Source: Mariniphaga sp. (GTDB taxonomy: Bacteria > Bacteroidota > Bacteroidia > Bacteroidales > Prolixibacteraceae). From it: a stretch of 44,811 nt of DNA. Below are positions 24,238 to 34,021 of the stretch, in pieces (within the stretch, counting starts at the first letter, position 1; every line of letters begins with the position of its first letter). The stretch covers positions 1 to 44,811 of the forward strand of contig JANXZJ010000196.1 in assembly GCA_025355585.1 (NCBI GenBank), written 5' to 3'. The notes under the pieces are model-generated. The model had not been told where the DNA came from and did no database searches. It saw only the letters and a program-made list of their open reading frames with translations. The position numbers were made by a program, and so were the translations under genes.

Positions 24238-25485
24238 TTAAATCTGGCTTTTCCCTTTCAATAATCCAATCTTTTCGACGATTTTAACAATTACTTCGCA
24301 AGCTTTTGCCATGGAGCGGGTCGGGATATATTCAAATTTTCCGTGGAAGTTATGGCCTCCTTCGAAGATATTCGGGCATGGAAGTCCCATATAGGAGAGA
24401 CGTGCACCATCTGTTCCGCCGCGGATCGGAACAATCTTTAGCGGAACACCCGATTCACAGATTGTCTGTGCAGCAATGTCGACAATGTATTTAACGGGCT
24501 CAATCTTTTCGCGCATATTGAAATACTGATCATTCAGAGCAAGCTCAACGGTTCCTTCACCAAACTTATCATTAATTTGTTTGACAACATCCTGCAATGT
24601 TAGTTTTCGGTCATTAATCCCTTCGCGCGAAAAATCACGCAAGATGAACTCTATCTCTGCTTCTTCAACTGATCCATTTAAACGCACAACATGGTAAAAT
24701 CCTTCGTATCCATCGGTATGTTCAGGAACTTCATTCGCAGGCAGCATTGCAATTAATTGATTGGCTATCAACAGCGCATTTTTCATTTTGCCTTTTGCAT
24801 ACCCTGGATGAACACTTGAACCATGAATAACGATTTTGGCTCCCGATGCATTGAAATTCTCATATTCAAGTTCTCCAAGTTCGCCGCCATCAATCGTATA
24901 AGCAAAGTCAGCGCCAAATTTCTCAATATTAAAATGGTCAGCACCTTCGCCAATTTCCTCATCGGGAGTAAATGCGATTTTTATCTTTCCATGTTTGATC
25001 GTTGTGTGATTTAGCAGGTATTCCATCGCAGTGACGATTTCAGCAATGCCAGCTTTATCATCAGCCCCCAACAGCGTTTTCCCATTTGTTACAATCAGTC
25101 GCTGACCAACATAACCGTTCAATTCCGGAAAAACTGCGGGTGAAAGCACAATATTTTTAGCTTCATCTAAAATGATATCACCGCCTGGATAGTTTTCGAC
25201 GATACGTGGCGAAACATTCGCTCCGGTGAAGTCGGGACTTGTGTCCATATGTGCAATAAAGCCAACTACTGAAGTCTTATGCTCATTATTGGATGGAAGT
25301 GTGGCATAAACGTAGCCAAACTCATCAACTGTAACATCTTGCAGTCCAATATCTTTTAATTCATCAGCCAACGCTCCTGCAAATTCTATTTGCCCGATCG
25401 TGCTCGGTGTAGCACCACTCGTTGCATCCGAACAAGAATTAAACCTGACATACCTTAGGAAGCGTTCAACTACTTTATTTTCCAT
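24238..25485 (-). CDS. pepT: Peptidase T (tripeptide aminopeptidase)
   Basis: A 415-residue cytoplasmic M20B zinc peptidase that removes the N-terminal residue from tripeptides. Metal ligands and catalytic residues are seen in GFIAHMDTSPDF (His, Asp), LLGADDKAGIAE (Asp) and FTPDEEIGEGADHF (the Glu pair), with YTIDGGELGELEYENFNA, then IRGGTDGARLSYMGLPCPN and FHGKFEYIP for the last His. The ATG at 25485 is preferred over a TTG at 25491. It follows proS on the same strand, separated by a terminator hairpin at 25621, so it is probably transcribed separately. Confidence 0.97.
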   Translation of the reverse strand: MENKVVERFLRYVRFNSCSDATSGATPSTIGQIEFAGALADELKDIGLQDVTVDEFGYVYATLPSNNEHKTSVVGFIAHMDTSPDFTGANVSPRIVENYPGGDIILDEAKNIVLSPAVFPELNGYVGQRLIVTNGKTLLGADDKAGIAEIVTAMEYLLNHTTIKHGKIKIAFTPDEEIGEGADHFNIEKFGADFAYTIDGGELGELEYENFNASGAKIVIHGSSVHPGYAKGKMKNALLIANQLIAMLPANEVPEHTDGYEGFYHVVRLNGSVEEAEIEFILRDFSREGINDRKLTLQDVVKQINDKFGEGTVELALNDQYFNMREKIEPVKYIVDIAAQTICESGVPLKIVPIRGGTDGARLSYMGLPCPNIFEGGHNFHGKFEYIPTRSMAKACEVIVKIVEKIGLLKGKSQI

Positions 25486-25620
25486 GGTCAATTGATTTTA
25501 AAATCATCGTCCTTCAAATTGATATTCAAAACAAAAACAAATGGTGAAACCTTTCTGTTCAAAGCATCAGTTTTCCGCAATACAACGAACCAGGCACTTC
25601 AATAGAAAAACTTCACCATA

Positions 25621-25645
25621 AAGGGGGAGGAATGCCAGCCCCCTT
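25621..25645 (-). terminator. Terminator of proS
   Basis: AAGGGGG (25621-25627) pairs with CCCCCTT (25639-25645). On the minus strand the stem is followed by TATGG rather than a long U-run. It lies 16 bases behind the proS stop. Confidence 0.55.
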
Positions 25646-25661
25646 CATACTTTCTTAACTC

Positions 25662-27137
25662 TTAGTATGCCAAGGCAAAAATTACCCTGCGTTTCGAAGG
25701 CTTACCAGTTACCATACATTTGCCCTCTTCTTCGGGTGCGTCGAAAGGGATGCAACGAATGGTCGCTTTGGTTTCTTCCTTTATCTTAATCTCAGTTTCA
25801 GCTGTACCATCCCAGTGAGCAAGGAAGAATCCGCCTTTGGTATTTAGCAGTTCCTTAAATTCGTCATACGAATCAACTTTCGTTGTATTCTCCGCCCTGA
25901 ATTTAAATGCTTTATCGTAAATATTTTTCTGAATGGCATCGAGTAGGTCTTCAACCAACTGATCAATGTTTTCAATCTTTTCGACCGATTTCTCCAAAGT
26001 ATCGCGGCGGGCAACTTCAATGGAGCCATTTTCGAGGTCACGCGGACCGATTGCAAGACGAACAGGAACGCCTTTCAATTCATACTCGGCAAATTTCCAA
26101 CCCGGACGTTGCGTATCGCGGTTGTCGTATTTAACACTAATACCACGAGCCTTTAATTTAGCCAAGATCTCATTAACTTTCACCGAAATTTCGGCCAATT
26201 GATCCATATTTTTATAAATAGGAACGATAACAACCTGGTAAGGAGCCAGTTTTGGGGGAAGTACAAGACCATTATTATCCGAATGTGCCATAATTAACGC
26301 GCCGATCAGACGTGTAGAGGCTCCCCATGAGGTTGCCCAAACATATTCGAGCTTGCCGTCACGGTTGGCAAATTGAACATCGAAAGCTTTGGCGAAGTTT
26401 TGTCCCAAAAAGTGCGAAGTTCCCGATTGCAAGGCTTTTCCATCCTGCATCAATGCCTCGATGGTGTAAGTCTCGATCGCACCCGCGAACCGCTCGTTAG
26501 CCGACTTGGCGCCTTTAATAACGGGCATTGCCATAAAATCTTCTGCAAAACTGGCATAAACGTTAATCATCTGATCTGTTTCCGCAAGCGCTTCCTGACT
26601 TGTTTCGTGGGCGGTATGCCCTTCCTGCCAAAGGAATTCTGTAGTACGCAGAAACATACGGGTGCGCATTTCCCAACGCACGACGTTCGCCCACTGATTA
26701 CAAAGAATCGGCAAATCACGGTACGACTGAATCCAGTTTTTATAAGTGCTCCATATAATTGTTTCAGATGTTGGGCGAATAATCAACTCTTCTTCGAGTT
26801 TTGCATCAGGATCGACTACGACACCTTTCCCGTCGGGATCGTTCTTGAGCCTGTAATGTGTAACAACCGCACACTCTTTGGCAAATCCTTCAACATGCGC
26901 AGCCTCTTTCGAGAAGAATGATTTAGGAATAAAAAGCGGGAAATAGGCATTTACGTGACCCGTTTCCTTAAACATTTTATCAAGCTGCGCCTGCATTTTT
27001 TCCCAGATTGCATATCCATAAGGTTTGATTACCATACAGCCACGAACTGCTGAACTTTCAGCAAGATCTGCTTTTGCAACCAAATCGTTGTACCATTGAG
27101 AATAATTTTCTTCTTTTGATGTGAGAACTTTTGCCAT
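25662..27137 (-). CDS. proS: Proline--tRNA ligase, archaeal/eukaryotic-like type
   Basis: 491 residues from the ATG at 27137, chosen over an upstream in-frame start at 27233 that would add 32 residues without family similarity. Class II motifs are present: motif 2 in [19 protein letters not shown] followed by [13 protein letters not shown], motif 3 in [21 protein letters not shown]. The C-terminal domain carries the zinc-site-like [13 protein letters not shown] and ends in Tyr (FALAY), as in the archaeal/eukaryotic type. It lacks the INS editing domain of the E. coli type. Divergent from the lipoprotein gene at 27237. Confidence 0.97.
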   Translation of the reverse strand: MAKVLTSKEENYSQWYNDLVAKADLAESSAVRGCMVIKPYGYAIWEKMQAQLDKMFKETGHVNAYFPLFIPKSFFSKEAAHVEGFAKECAVVTHYRLKNDPDGKGVVVDPDAKLEEELIIRPTSETIIWSTYKNWIQSYRDLPILCNQWANVVRWEMRTRMFLRTTEFLWQEGHTAHETSQEALAETDQMINVYASFAEDFMAMPVIKGAKSANERFAGAIETYTIEALMQDGKALQSGTSHFLGQNFAKAFDVQFANRDGKLEYVWATSWGASTRLIGALIMAHSDNNGLVLPPKLAPYQVVIVPIYKNMDQLAEISVKVNEILAKLKARGISVKYDNRDTQRPGWKFAEYELKGVPVRLAIGPRDLENGSIEVARRDTLEKSVEKIENIDQLVEDLLDAIQKNIYDKAFKFRAENTTKVDSYDEFKELLNTKGGFFLAHWDGTAETEIKIKEETKATIRCIPFDAPEEEGKCMVTGKPSKRRVIFALAY

Positions 27138-27236
27138 TACTGATGTTTTGGTATAATTATTGCATTTAAATCGACAATTCAAGGTCACAAAATAACGAAA
27201 ACTTAGGGAATTTTTTAATATAAAGGAGAACAAATC

Positions 27237-28721
27237 ATGAAAACAAATGTCAAACTGCTCTCAGCCATAGCACTTCTCGCAAGTGCCTGTACAACAGGAT
27301 CTATGGTTACATCAAGTAGTTACACCGACGATGTTTACTTTACCCCGGGAGACAATCCCCCCGTGGTAGTCAACTCTGCGCCTTCGGGTGTACGGCAGGT
27401 TAAACGACCAGCCACGACCACAGAATCGCGACAGGAAGAGGCAGGGAAGATCGTTGACAATTATCAGAATAAAGATGGTGATCTTGATTCCGCCAACTAT
27501 GTATATAATGAATCCGACACAACCTTCGAATCGGATGATGAGGCATTATACCTGATAAACAATTACAACAATCCCGAAGAGATCAGTTATACAACGCGTA
27601 TCAGGACTTTCTATAATCCGTATGCCTATGATCCTTACTGGGATACTTGCTATTCTCCAGGCTGGGGTTTCAGTTGGGGCATGGGTTATGGTGCAGGCTT
27701 TGGCTTTGGATATGGTGGTGGTTATTATGACAACTGGTTTAATCCCTATTATGGTGGCTGGTACTATCAAGGGTCTGCCTATGGCGGATATTATGGCTGG
27801 GGTTACCCCTACTATGGAGGTTATTACGGTGGCGGATACTACGGTGGATACTACGGAGGCGGTCATTGGGGTGGCGGCGTAACAGATAACCGCGAACGTT
27901 TCTACGGAAGACAAAACTACACAGGATCAGGCAGATCGAATGCTGTAAGATATAGTGGAAGAGGTTCTGGCCTGGGTTCTTCATCTTCGGCAGTAAACAC
28001 AGGTGGCAGGGGTCAAATAGGAACATCAGGTACCTCAGGCAGATCATCCAATACAATAAATAGCGGGAGCAGTGTTACAAACAGTCGCCAGTCGTCTGGA
28101 ACAACATCAACACGTCAGGCAGGAACCCGGTACACCGTTGATCCAAATGGAACAAGGAGTGCAAGAACGAATTCTCAGGGTCAGGCCGGAACCAGAAATA
28201 CCGAAACCCTTACCAATTTGCGCAGGGGTCAGTCCTCAAATCAACAAGGCGTGAGCAATCAAAGTAGTCAGTCAGCAAGGCAAGGTTCATCAGGCTATAC
28301 GCCTACTTATTCAAGGCCAAGAACAAATACACAGGCAACTTATAATAATGGCTCAACCCGTCAATACTCAAGACCACAATCTTCAGGTTCGGGTTATTCG
28401 GGAAGTAATCAACAAGGCAGCCGATATTCAAGACCTCAGTCTCAGGGCTCTTCGGGTTCGTCTGTAAATTCAAACTCAGGAAGAGTATCATCAAGCAGTT
28501 CTTACCAGCGGGGTTCAAGCAGCAGTTCATCAGGTAGCGCGACGAGAAGCAGCAGCCCTTCAACTTACTCTGCACCTTCAAGAAGTAGTTCATCCGAATC
28601 GTACTCAGCGCCTTCAAGAAGCAGTTCCTCAGGTAGTAGTTCAGGGGGCGGAGGATCTTCATCGGGTGGTGGAAGCAGCAGCGGAAGCAGTAGTGGCGGC
28701 GGATCAGGACGCAGACGATAA
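27237..28721 (+). CDS. Low-complexity lipoprotein with Gly/Tyr-rich centre and Ser-rich tail
   Basis: 494 residues. A good ribosome binding site (AAGGAG, 27223-27228) stands 8 bases before the ATG. The lipoprotein signal ends at LASAC (C18). Residues about 30-120 form a normal-looking domain ([13 protein letters not shown] and an [20 protein letters not shown] segment). About 120-215 is nearly all G, Y and W. The rest is Ser/Gly/Arg/Thr/Asn-rich, ending in SGGGSGRRR. The C-terminal part is probably disordered. Bacteroidota genomes often have such proteins, possibly surface exposed; function unknown. Next gene on the same strand starts 107 bases later. Confidence 0.85.
   Translation: MKTNVKLLSAIALLASACTTGSMVTSSSYTDDVYFTPGDNPPVVVNSAPSGVRQVKRPATTTESRQEEAGKIVDNYQNKDGDLDSANYVYNESDTTFESDDEALYLINNYNNPEEISYTTRIRTFYNPYAYDPYWDTCYSPGWGFSWGMGYGAGFGFGYGGGYYDNWFNPYYGGWYYQGSAYGGYYGWGYPYYGGYYGGGYYGGYYGGGHWGGGVTDNRERFYGRQNYTGSGRSNAVRYSGRGSGLGSSSSAVNTGGRGQIGTSGTSGRSSNTINSGSSVTNSRQSSGTTSTRQAGTRYTVDPNGTRSARTNSQGQAGTRNTETLTNLRRGQSSNQQGVSNQSSQSARQGSSGYTPTYSRPRTNTQATYNNGSTRQYSRPQSSGSGYSGSNQQGSRYSRPQSQGSSGSSVNSNSGRVSSSSSYQRGSSSSSSGSATRSSSPSTYSAPSRSSSSESYSAPSRSSSSGSSSGGGGSSSGGGSSSGSSSGGGSGRRR
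27777..27879 (+). repeat. In-gene GGN/TAY codon repeat (Gly-Tyr run)
   Basis: Degenerate tandem units of the form GGY-TAT/TAC-TAY-GGN encode the Gly-Gly-Tyr-Tyr run of the lipoprotein. Such a tract may vary in copy number between strains by slippage or recombination. Confidence 0.6.
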
Positions 28722-28828
28722 TAAAAATTGCTTTCTAAAGAAATCTAAAATAAATAAAAACATTGGTTCCGGAACATACCCAGAAGAAACGGGGCATGTT
28801 CCACCCAACCACTTAAAAATATCTACAA

Positions 28829-30343
28829 ATGAAAAAGTTAATACTAACCCTATTTGCAACAGCAGGATTATTGAGCCTTTCATTTGGTCAGTATGTTGAC
28901 CAGACTTTAATCTTTTCGCAACAGAATTACGGATCAACCGCCCGTTCAAAAGCAATGGGAAATGCCATCGGGGCAGTTGGCGGTGACTTTTCTTCCCTAA
29001 GTATCAATCCAGCAGGTATTGGTATTTATCTCCGGTCCGAAGTAACAGGAACGCTCAATTTAATGGGGAAATATAATACAGAATCAACCTATCGGGGACA
29101 GATCACGGATGATCAAAGCAATAATTTCAGTTTTCGTAACTTCGGTTATGTACTTGCTACGCCCGTTCAAAGTGGTGGTTCGGGTCTGGTTTCGTTTAAT
29201 TTTGGAATCGGATTTAATAAGCTCAATAACTTCAACCAAACAATTTCTTTTGGTAAAATCGGATCACCCTATTCAAGAACAGATGCTTTTGCCCTGAATT
29301 CCAACGGGATTAACAGCAATAATCTTCTGGACGAGAATAACCCATATGACAACAGAGCAATTCCATGGGAAACCAAATTAGCCTGGGAAAATTACCTGAT
29401 TGATGTTTCAAATCCAGATGCAAATGGTATGGGAGATCAATATCAATCAATTCTTTTACAGAATGAATTGGTTGATCAGAAAATGACGATAAATAGAGAA
29501 GGATATCTCAATGAATATGTAGCCTCATTTGGCGCTAATTTCAATCATCAATTATACCTTGGTGCAACCATTGGAATGCAGGATCTCTATTACAACGAGT
29601 CAAAGACTTATTCTGAAGATGGAGAATTCGGGTATTTCGACTATTACAACTCAGACCGCACAAGAGGATTTGGCTATAACCTTAAACTTGGTATTATTTA
29701 CAGGCCAATATCTGCACTAAGGTTAGGAGCAGCTATTCATACGCCTACTTTCTTCGATTTAAAAAACGAATTTAGTGGATTGATGTCTTCAAATTTACAA
29801 AATGTGAGCACAGCAGCGAATGGACCGCACAGTGCAGAAACAAAGCTTGGTGATTATCAATACAAAATGGAAACTCCTACGAGGGCCATTGGCAGTTTTG
29901 CATATCAGTTTGGGAAAAAAGGGATGATATCATTCGATTATGAATATGTTGACTATTCGAAAATGAAACTCCGAAACGGAGGCGATGGTTATAATTTTTC
30001 TACCGAGAACACTGATATTAAAACCATTTACCAATCGGTTAGCAATCTTCGGTTTGGCGCTGAATTCAAACCTACCGATGCACTGAGTTTACGTGGCGGC
30101 TACGAATTATTCGGAAATCCATACAAAACAACTATTAATAACCTGTCACAGCCTAATAAGGATTTCAGCTACAACACGATCAATGCAGGTATCGGTTACC
30201 GCATTAACAATGTGTCGTTCGATATTTCTTACAGTCTGGGCAGCAAAACAGATTATAATTACATGGATAATATTGACGGCGAACCCGTTAAATACAATAC
30301 GAAAAACAATGAAGTCGTATTTACTTTGGGAATTAAACTCTGA
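28829..30343 (+). CDS. OmpP1/FadL-like outer membrane porin
   Basis: 504 residues. A signal peptide (about 1-20, ending LSFGQ) is followed by the family's N-terminal hatch phrase YGSTARSKAMGNAIGAVGGD and SLSINPAGIGIY. The rest shows alternating strands with frequent aromatic girdle residues and ends with a strand in the usual style (FTLGIKL). Family knowledge: OmpP1/FadL/TodX channels pass hydrophobic compounds such as fatty acids. The exact substrate is not visible. It sits 107 bases behind the low-complexity lipoprotein; a strong terminator follows at 30365. Confidence 0.9.
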   Translation: MKKLILTLFATAGLLSLSFGQYVDQTLIFSQQNYGSTARSKAMGNAIGAVGGDFSSLSINPAGIGIYLRSEVTGTLNLMGKYNTESTYRGQITDDQSNNFSFRNFGYVLATPVQSGGSGLVSFNFGIGFNKLNNFNQTISFGKIGSPYSRTDAFALNSNGINSNNLLDENNPYDNRAIPWETKLAWENYLIDVSNPDANGMGDQYQSILLQNELVDQKMTINREGYLNEYVASFGANFNHQLYLGATIGMQDLYYNESKTYSEDGEFGYFDYYNSDRTRGFGYNLKLGIIYRPISALRLGAAIHTPTFFDLKNEFSGLMSSNLQNVSTAANGPHSAETKLGDYQYKMETPTRAIGSFAYQFGKKGMISFDYEYVDYSKMKLRNGGDGYNFSTENTDIKTIYQSVSNLRFGAEFKPTDALSLRGGYELFGNPYKTTINNLSQPNKDFSYNTINAGIGYRINNVSFDISYSLGSKTDYNYMDNIDGEPVKYNTKNNEVVFTLGIKL

Positions 30344-30364
30344 AATACACAACAATAGATTACC

Positions 30365-30397
30365 AAAAAGAGGAGCCGGAAATGGTTCCTCTTTTTT
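30365..30397 (+). terminator. Intrinsic terminator of the OmpP1-like gene
   Basis: AAAAAGAGGAGCC pairs with GGTTCCTCTTTTTT, including one G-U pair, around the loop GGAAAT. It lies 21 bases behind the stop. Confidence 0.9.
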
Positions 30398-30763
30398 ATT
30401 TATTTCAATTAATATTAGATGTAAAACGACCGAAAACTGCCTTAGCAAAAAGCGGATAATTGAATACCTATTTGTTAGTAGCAATTGGTGTAGGGTTAAA
30501 CAATGTTGTGGGTTCAATTGTATACCAACAAGGAAACGGAATTTTATTAGGTGATTGAATAATGCTTATTGACAGGAAGAAATATGGAGCATCATCGGAA
30601 AATGAAAATATTTACCATTTATATCATAAGATCCATTCTGTATTTATACTGATCGGACAAATTCAAATCATTTCAGTAAAGCGGGTGTTTTAGTTTATTA
30701 ATTCAATAATGGAGCGTTCTATTTTTTTAATTTACTCATTATTAGCCTTTAAAATATATTAAA
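30398..30763. other. Gene-free stretch before the small beta-barrel gene
   Basis: About 365 AT-rich bases. I found no frame with a plausible start, codon usage or family likeness, no strong hairpin and no perfect TAnnTTTG box. The promoter of the 30764 gene is presumably in the last 60 bases, which hold a T-run at 30721-30732. Confidence 0.4.
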
Positions 30764-31468
30764 ATGATAAAAAGAATCTACATATTTTCACTAATGATGT
30801 TTTTAGTCTCAACGCAGACTTTTGCTCAGGTCAGATTCGGAATAAAAGCAGGTTTTAATCTTGCCAATATGACGGATAAAGACAAAAATGGGACCTATAG
30901 CAATGATTACATGATGAAAGAAGGTTTTCTTTTAGGTGTAACAGCCGAATATCCAATTTCCAATAATTTTTCATTTGAACCAGGATTACTATATTCATCA
31001 AAAGGATTTACAAAGCCGGAATATAAAGCTGGTGTCGGAGGACATACAGTTGATGAACCGGAAATAAAAATAACCTCAAATTATTTAGAAATCCCATTTA
31101 ATGCCATCTACAAAATTAATTTAGGAGGTGTAAAAGTATTGATGAATGCTGGTCCATATTTGGCTTATGCCATTTCCGGTAAACTTAAAGCGAATAAAGT
31201 CTGGTTCGGCATAAATGAAGACCAGACAGAACGAAAATTAAAAATAGGGAATCAGGCAACTGATGATTTCAGAGCTTTGGATTACGGTTTAAATGCGGGA
31301 GCTGGAGTAGAAATTAAAAAAATAACGGTTGGTCTCCAGTATTGTTTAGGTTTAGCAAATATCGCGCCTTCAAACGACATCAGCTATACACTTAACAACA
31401 AGGTCATTAGTTTCTCATTAAGCTATAAATTTGGCAACAAGTCTGACCGTAAATTCAGACATAAATAA
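30764..31468 (+). CDS. PorT-like outer membrane beta-barrel protein
   Basis: 234 residues. A signal peptide (about 1-22, ending TQTFAQ) is followed by RFGIKAGFNLANMTDKD, the typical first strand of outer-membrane beta-barrel (Opacity/PorT-like) proteins of Bacteroidota. Further strands include FLLGVTAEYPIS, FSFEPGLLYSSKGF, YLEIPFNAIYKIN, VLMNAGPYLAYAISG and the terminal VISFSLSYKFGNK. An eight-strand barrel is likely. Specific role unknown. It converges on cysN with a shared terminator between. Confidence 0.9.
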   Translation: MIKRIYIFSLMMFLVSTQTFAQVRFGIKAGFNLANMTDKDKNGTYSNDYMMKEGFLLGVTAEYPISNNFSFEPGLLYSSKGFTKPEYKAGVGGHTVDEPEIKITSNYLEIPFNAIYKINLGGVKVLMNAGPYLAYAISGKLKANKVWFGINEDQTERKLKIGNQATDDFRALDYGLNAGAGVEIKKITVGLQYCLGLANIAPSNDISYTLNNKVISFSLSYKFGNKSDRKFRHK

Positions 31469-31612
31469 TAACCTTTTGAAAATTTTTAAATTGCATTCAA
31501 AATCTGGTTTCTATAGTTATTATTGATTGTTAAGTAAAAAAATGTTTACGGTAGAAAAATCATTTGCAAAATTGGATTAACAAAATGATCCTATCACATA
31601 TCACTTATAAAT

Positions 31613-31642
31613 GAAAAAGGAGCAATAAACGGCTCCTTTTTC
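31613..31642. terminator. Bidirectional terminator between the beta-barrel gene and cysN
   Basis: GAAAAAGGAGC pairs with GCTCCTTTTTC over a short AATAAACG loop; A- and T-runs flank it on both sides, so it can end transcription from either direction. Confidence 0.85.
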
Positions 31643-31666
31643 TTGTTTTTTATTTGTGAGTGATAT

Positions 31667-32938
31667 CTAAAGTATCATCCCTGCACCAACCACATTATTG
31701 GTCGCCTCATCAATCAGGATCAGACTGCCGGTGTCGCGGTTTTTTTTGTAAGGATCGAAAAATAATGGTTTGGTCGTTTTAATCGTGATTTGTGCGATCT
31801 CGTTTAATCCGACACTCAAATCATCGTGAATTTCTTCTGTCGTATTGATATTCACCTTGTATTTCACTTCGGTAACGATACAACGTAACTCATTTGAATT
31901 GTGCTTCAACTGGTATTTCCCTCTTAAAACAAGCGGTTTTTCGCTGAGCCAGCAAACCATCAGATCGATCTCCTGCGACTGCTGCGGCTGATTGATTGCA
32001 TCCACAATCATCGATCCGCGGCTTACATCGATTTCGTCTGTAAGTCTTAAGGTTACTGATTGTGGCGGGAAAGCATACTCAAGACTTTCGCCGGCAAAAT
32101 CAATTGCTTCAACGGTTGTCTTTTGGCCACCTGGTAACACAACAACCTCCTGCCCTACCCTGAAAACGCCACTTGCCACACGGCCGGCATAACCACGGTA
32201 ATCGTGGTATTCGTCTGATATCGGACGAATAACGTACTGTACCGGGAAACGGGGGTCATTCAGGTTCCAATCTTCGCCAACAGGTAATGCTTCGAGCAAT
32301 CCCAGGAAGGTTAACCCGGTGTACCAGGTCATATTCGTCGATTCATCCACTACGTTATCGCCCAGTTTGGCACTGATCGGCAAAAAATGGAGATCCTGGT
32401 TACCCAACCTTCCGGCAACCTGTATAAAGTCGGCTTTAATTCGTTCGAAAACTTCCTGGCTAAAATCGACCAGGTCCATTTTATTCACACAAACCAATAC
32501 ATGCGGAATATTCAGTAAGGCAGCAATATAGGCATGACGACGGGTCTGCTCAATCACGCCGTTGCGGGCATCAATCAGGATCACCGCAGCATTGGATGTT
32601 GATGCCCCCGTTACCATATTGCGTGTATATTGGATGTGCCCGGGAGTATCGGCAATGATAAATTTACGCTTGGGAGTTGCAAAATAACGATAAGCTACAT
32701 CAATCGTTATCCCTTGTTCACGTTCGGCCCGAAGACCGTCGGTCAATAGTGCCAGGTTAACTTCTTCACCTCCGCGACTAATGCTAGCCTGTTCCAAAGC
32801 CTCCATCTGGTCTTCGAAAATAGCTTTACTATCATACAACAACCTGCCAATCAGTGTACTTTTTCCATCATCGACACTACCTGCAGTCGTAAACCGCAGT
32901 AATTCCATATCGAGATATCCGTTATCTTTTCCAGACAT
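31667..32938 (-). CDS. cysN: Sulfate adenylyltransferase subunit 1 (GTPase)
   Basis: 423 residues from the ATG at 32938; a longer frame start at 33049 lies inside cysD and is rejected. The GTPase motifs are complete: GSVDDGKSTLIGRLL (residues about 20-34), DTPGHIQYTRNM and VNKMDLVDF, followed by the EF-Tu-like domains 2 and 3. With CysD it makes adenosine 5'-phosphosulfate from ATP and sulfate, GTP hydrolysis driving the reaction. There is no fused CysC kinase. It starts 16 bases behind cysD, so the two are cotranscribed. No cysC, cysH or sulfite reductase gene is in the window. Confidence 0.97.
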   Translation of the reverse strand: MSGKDNGYLDMELLRFTTAGSVDDGKSTLIGRLLYDSKAIFEDQMEALEQASISRGGEEVNLALLTDGLRAEREQGITIDVAYRYFATPKRKFIIADTPGHIQYTRNMVTGASTSNAAVILIDARNGVIEQTRRHAYIAALLNIPHVLVCVNKMDLVDFSQEVFERIKADFIQVAGRLGNQDLHFLPISAKLGDNVVDESTNMTWYTGLTFLGLLEALPVGEDWNLNDPRFPVQYVIRPISDEYHDYRGYAGRVASGVFRVGQEVVVLPGGQKTTVEAIDFAGESLEYAFPPQSVTLRLTDEIDVSRGSMIVDAINQPQQSQEIDLMVCWLSEKPLVLRGKYQLKHNSNELRCIVTEVKYKVNINTTEEIHDDLSVGLNEIAQITIKTTKPLFFDPYKKNRDTGSLILIDEATNNVVGAGMIL

Positions 32939-32954
32939 AATTTGCTTTGTAAAA

Positions 32955-33860
32955 TTAAAAATACCCTTCGCGTTTGCGATCTTCCATTGCAGCTTCCGAA
33001 CGTTTATCGTCAGCCCGTCCACCGCGCTCAGTAACCCGACTCGCAGCAACTTCCTGAATGATTTCTTCGAGCGTATCAGCCTTCGAAAGTGTTACTCCTG
33101 TGCAGGTTATATCGCCAATCGTTCGGCAGCGAACATCCCTGACCTCCGCCTTTTCATTGGGTTTCAGTTGCATAAATGGGGCACATGCCATCCACGCACC
33201 ATCGCGGCAAAAAACCTCGCGTTTATGGGTAAAATACAAACTTGGCATTTCGATGTTCTCCATCAAAATATATTGCCACACATCCATTTCGGTCCAGTTG
33301 CTGATCGGGAATACACGGAAATGTTCGCCCATGTGTTTTGCTCCGCAGAATAGATTCCAAAGTTCAGGACGCTGATTCTTGGGATCCCACTGTCCAAACT
33401 CGTCACGATGTGAGAAAAACCGTTCTTTTGCGCGGGCTTTCTCTTCGTCACGACGTCCACCACCCATGGCACAATCAAATTTCATCTCCTCGATGGCATC
33501 AAGCAAGGTAACTGTTTGAAGGACATTCCGGCTTGCATTCAATCCTTTTTCTTCAACTGCGCGACCTTCATTGATCGAATCCTGTACATATTTAACAATG
33601 AGTCGTGTACCAGTTTTTTCCGCGAGGTCATCACGGTATTTGATCGTCTCTTCGAAGTTGTGACCCGTATCAATGTGCATCAAAGGGAACGGAACTTTCA
33701 ATGGATGAAATGCTTTCCGGGCCAAATGGAACATCACAATTGAATCCTTTCCTCCCGAAAAAAGCATCACGGGTTTCTCGAATTGGGCAACAACTTCGCG
33801 TATTACAAATATTGACTCCGCCTCAAGTTCCCGTAGATGGTTTATTTTATAGTGCTCCAT
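32955..33860 (-). CDS. cysD: Sulfate adenylyltransferase subunit 2
   Basis: 301 residues, the usual length. The PP-loop ATP pyrophosphatase motif is FSGGKDSIVMFHLARKAF (S35-S40), followed by FPLMHIDTGHNFEET, GGGRRDEEKARAKERFFSHR and WTEMDVWQYI, all standard in CysD. It activates sulfate together with CysN for cysteine synthesis or sulfonation. It is the first gene of the minus-strand pair and is preceded by a consensus promoter box and a leader that can fold (33888-33934). Confidence 0.97.
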   Translation of the reverse strand: MEHYKINHLRELEAESIFVIREVVAQFEKPVMLFSGGKDSIVMFHLARKAFHPLKVPFPLMHIDTGHNFEETIKYRDDLAEKTGTRLIVKYVQDSINEGRAVEEKGLNASRNVLQTVTLLDAIEEMKFDCAMGGGRRDEEKARAKERFFSHRDEFGQWDPKNQRPELWNLFCGAKHMGEHFRVFPISNWTEMDVWQYILMENIEMPSLYFTHKREVFCRDGAWMACAPFMQLKPNEKAEVRDVRCRTIGDITCTGVTLSKADTLEEIIQEVAASRVTERGGRADDKRSEAAMEDRKREGYF

Positions 33861-33887
33861 ATCAAATGATTTCTCAAAATATTAAAA

Positions 33888-33934
33888 CCTGTCAATGTTC
33901 GGAGAACACCTTTGAGGGTCTCTGAGCAGACAGG
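33888..33934 (-). promoter_or_regulatory. Structured 5' leader in front of cysD
   Basis: On the minus strand the leader begins with CCTGTC (33934-33929), which pairs perfectly with GACAGG (33893-33888). Inside lies a second helix in which GAG/CTC and ACC/GGT pair around TTTGAG-type loop bases. The predicted start of transcription falls at or just before the outer stem. It does not match a SAM riboswitch or another class I know. It may be a regulatory leader or only a protective 5' hairpin. Confidence 0.35.
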
Positions 33935-33937
33935 GCA

Positions 33938-33945
33938 CAAAAATA
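33938..33945 (-). promoter_or_regulatory. Consensus -7 promoter box of cysDN
   Basis: On the minus strand TATTTTTG matches TAnnTTTG exactly, about 78 bases before the cysD ATG. A T-rich phrase (AATTTCGTTGG) lies upstream in the -33 region. Confidence 0.6.
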
Positions 33946-34021
33946 GTCAATCCAACGAAATTTAAGCCATCGGATCGACTACAATATGGGTAGTATAAGT
34001 GCGTAATTTTGAAGACGGAAG

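Noticed and set aside
27546..27914. Long antisense frame beneath the Gly/Tyr-rich lipoprotein gene, rich in Val/Ile/Thr
   Set aside because: Explained by the repetitive GGN/TAY codons of the real gene read on the other strand.
29529..29720. Alternative frames inside the OmpP1-like gene and many long antisense frames under other genes
   Set aside because: They have no ribosome binding site, no family likeness and lie fully within well supported genes.
30398..30763. Possible small gene or RNA in the gap before the beta-barrel gene
   Set aside because: No frame with plausible start and composition, no strong structure, no tRNA-like cloverleaf.
33861..34021. SAM riboswitch before cysD
   Set aside because: The region folds, but I cannot find the conserved SAM-I or SAM-II core; only a generic structured leader is reported.
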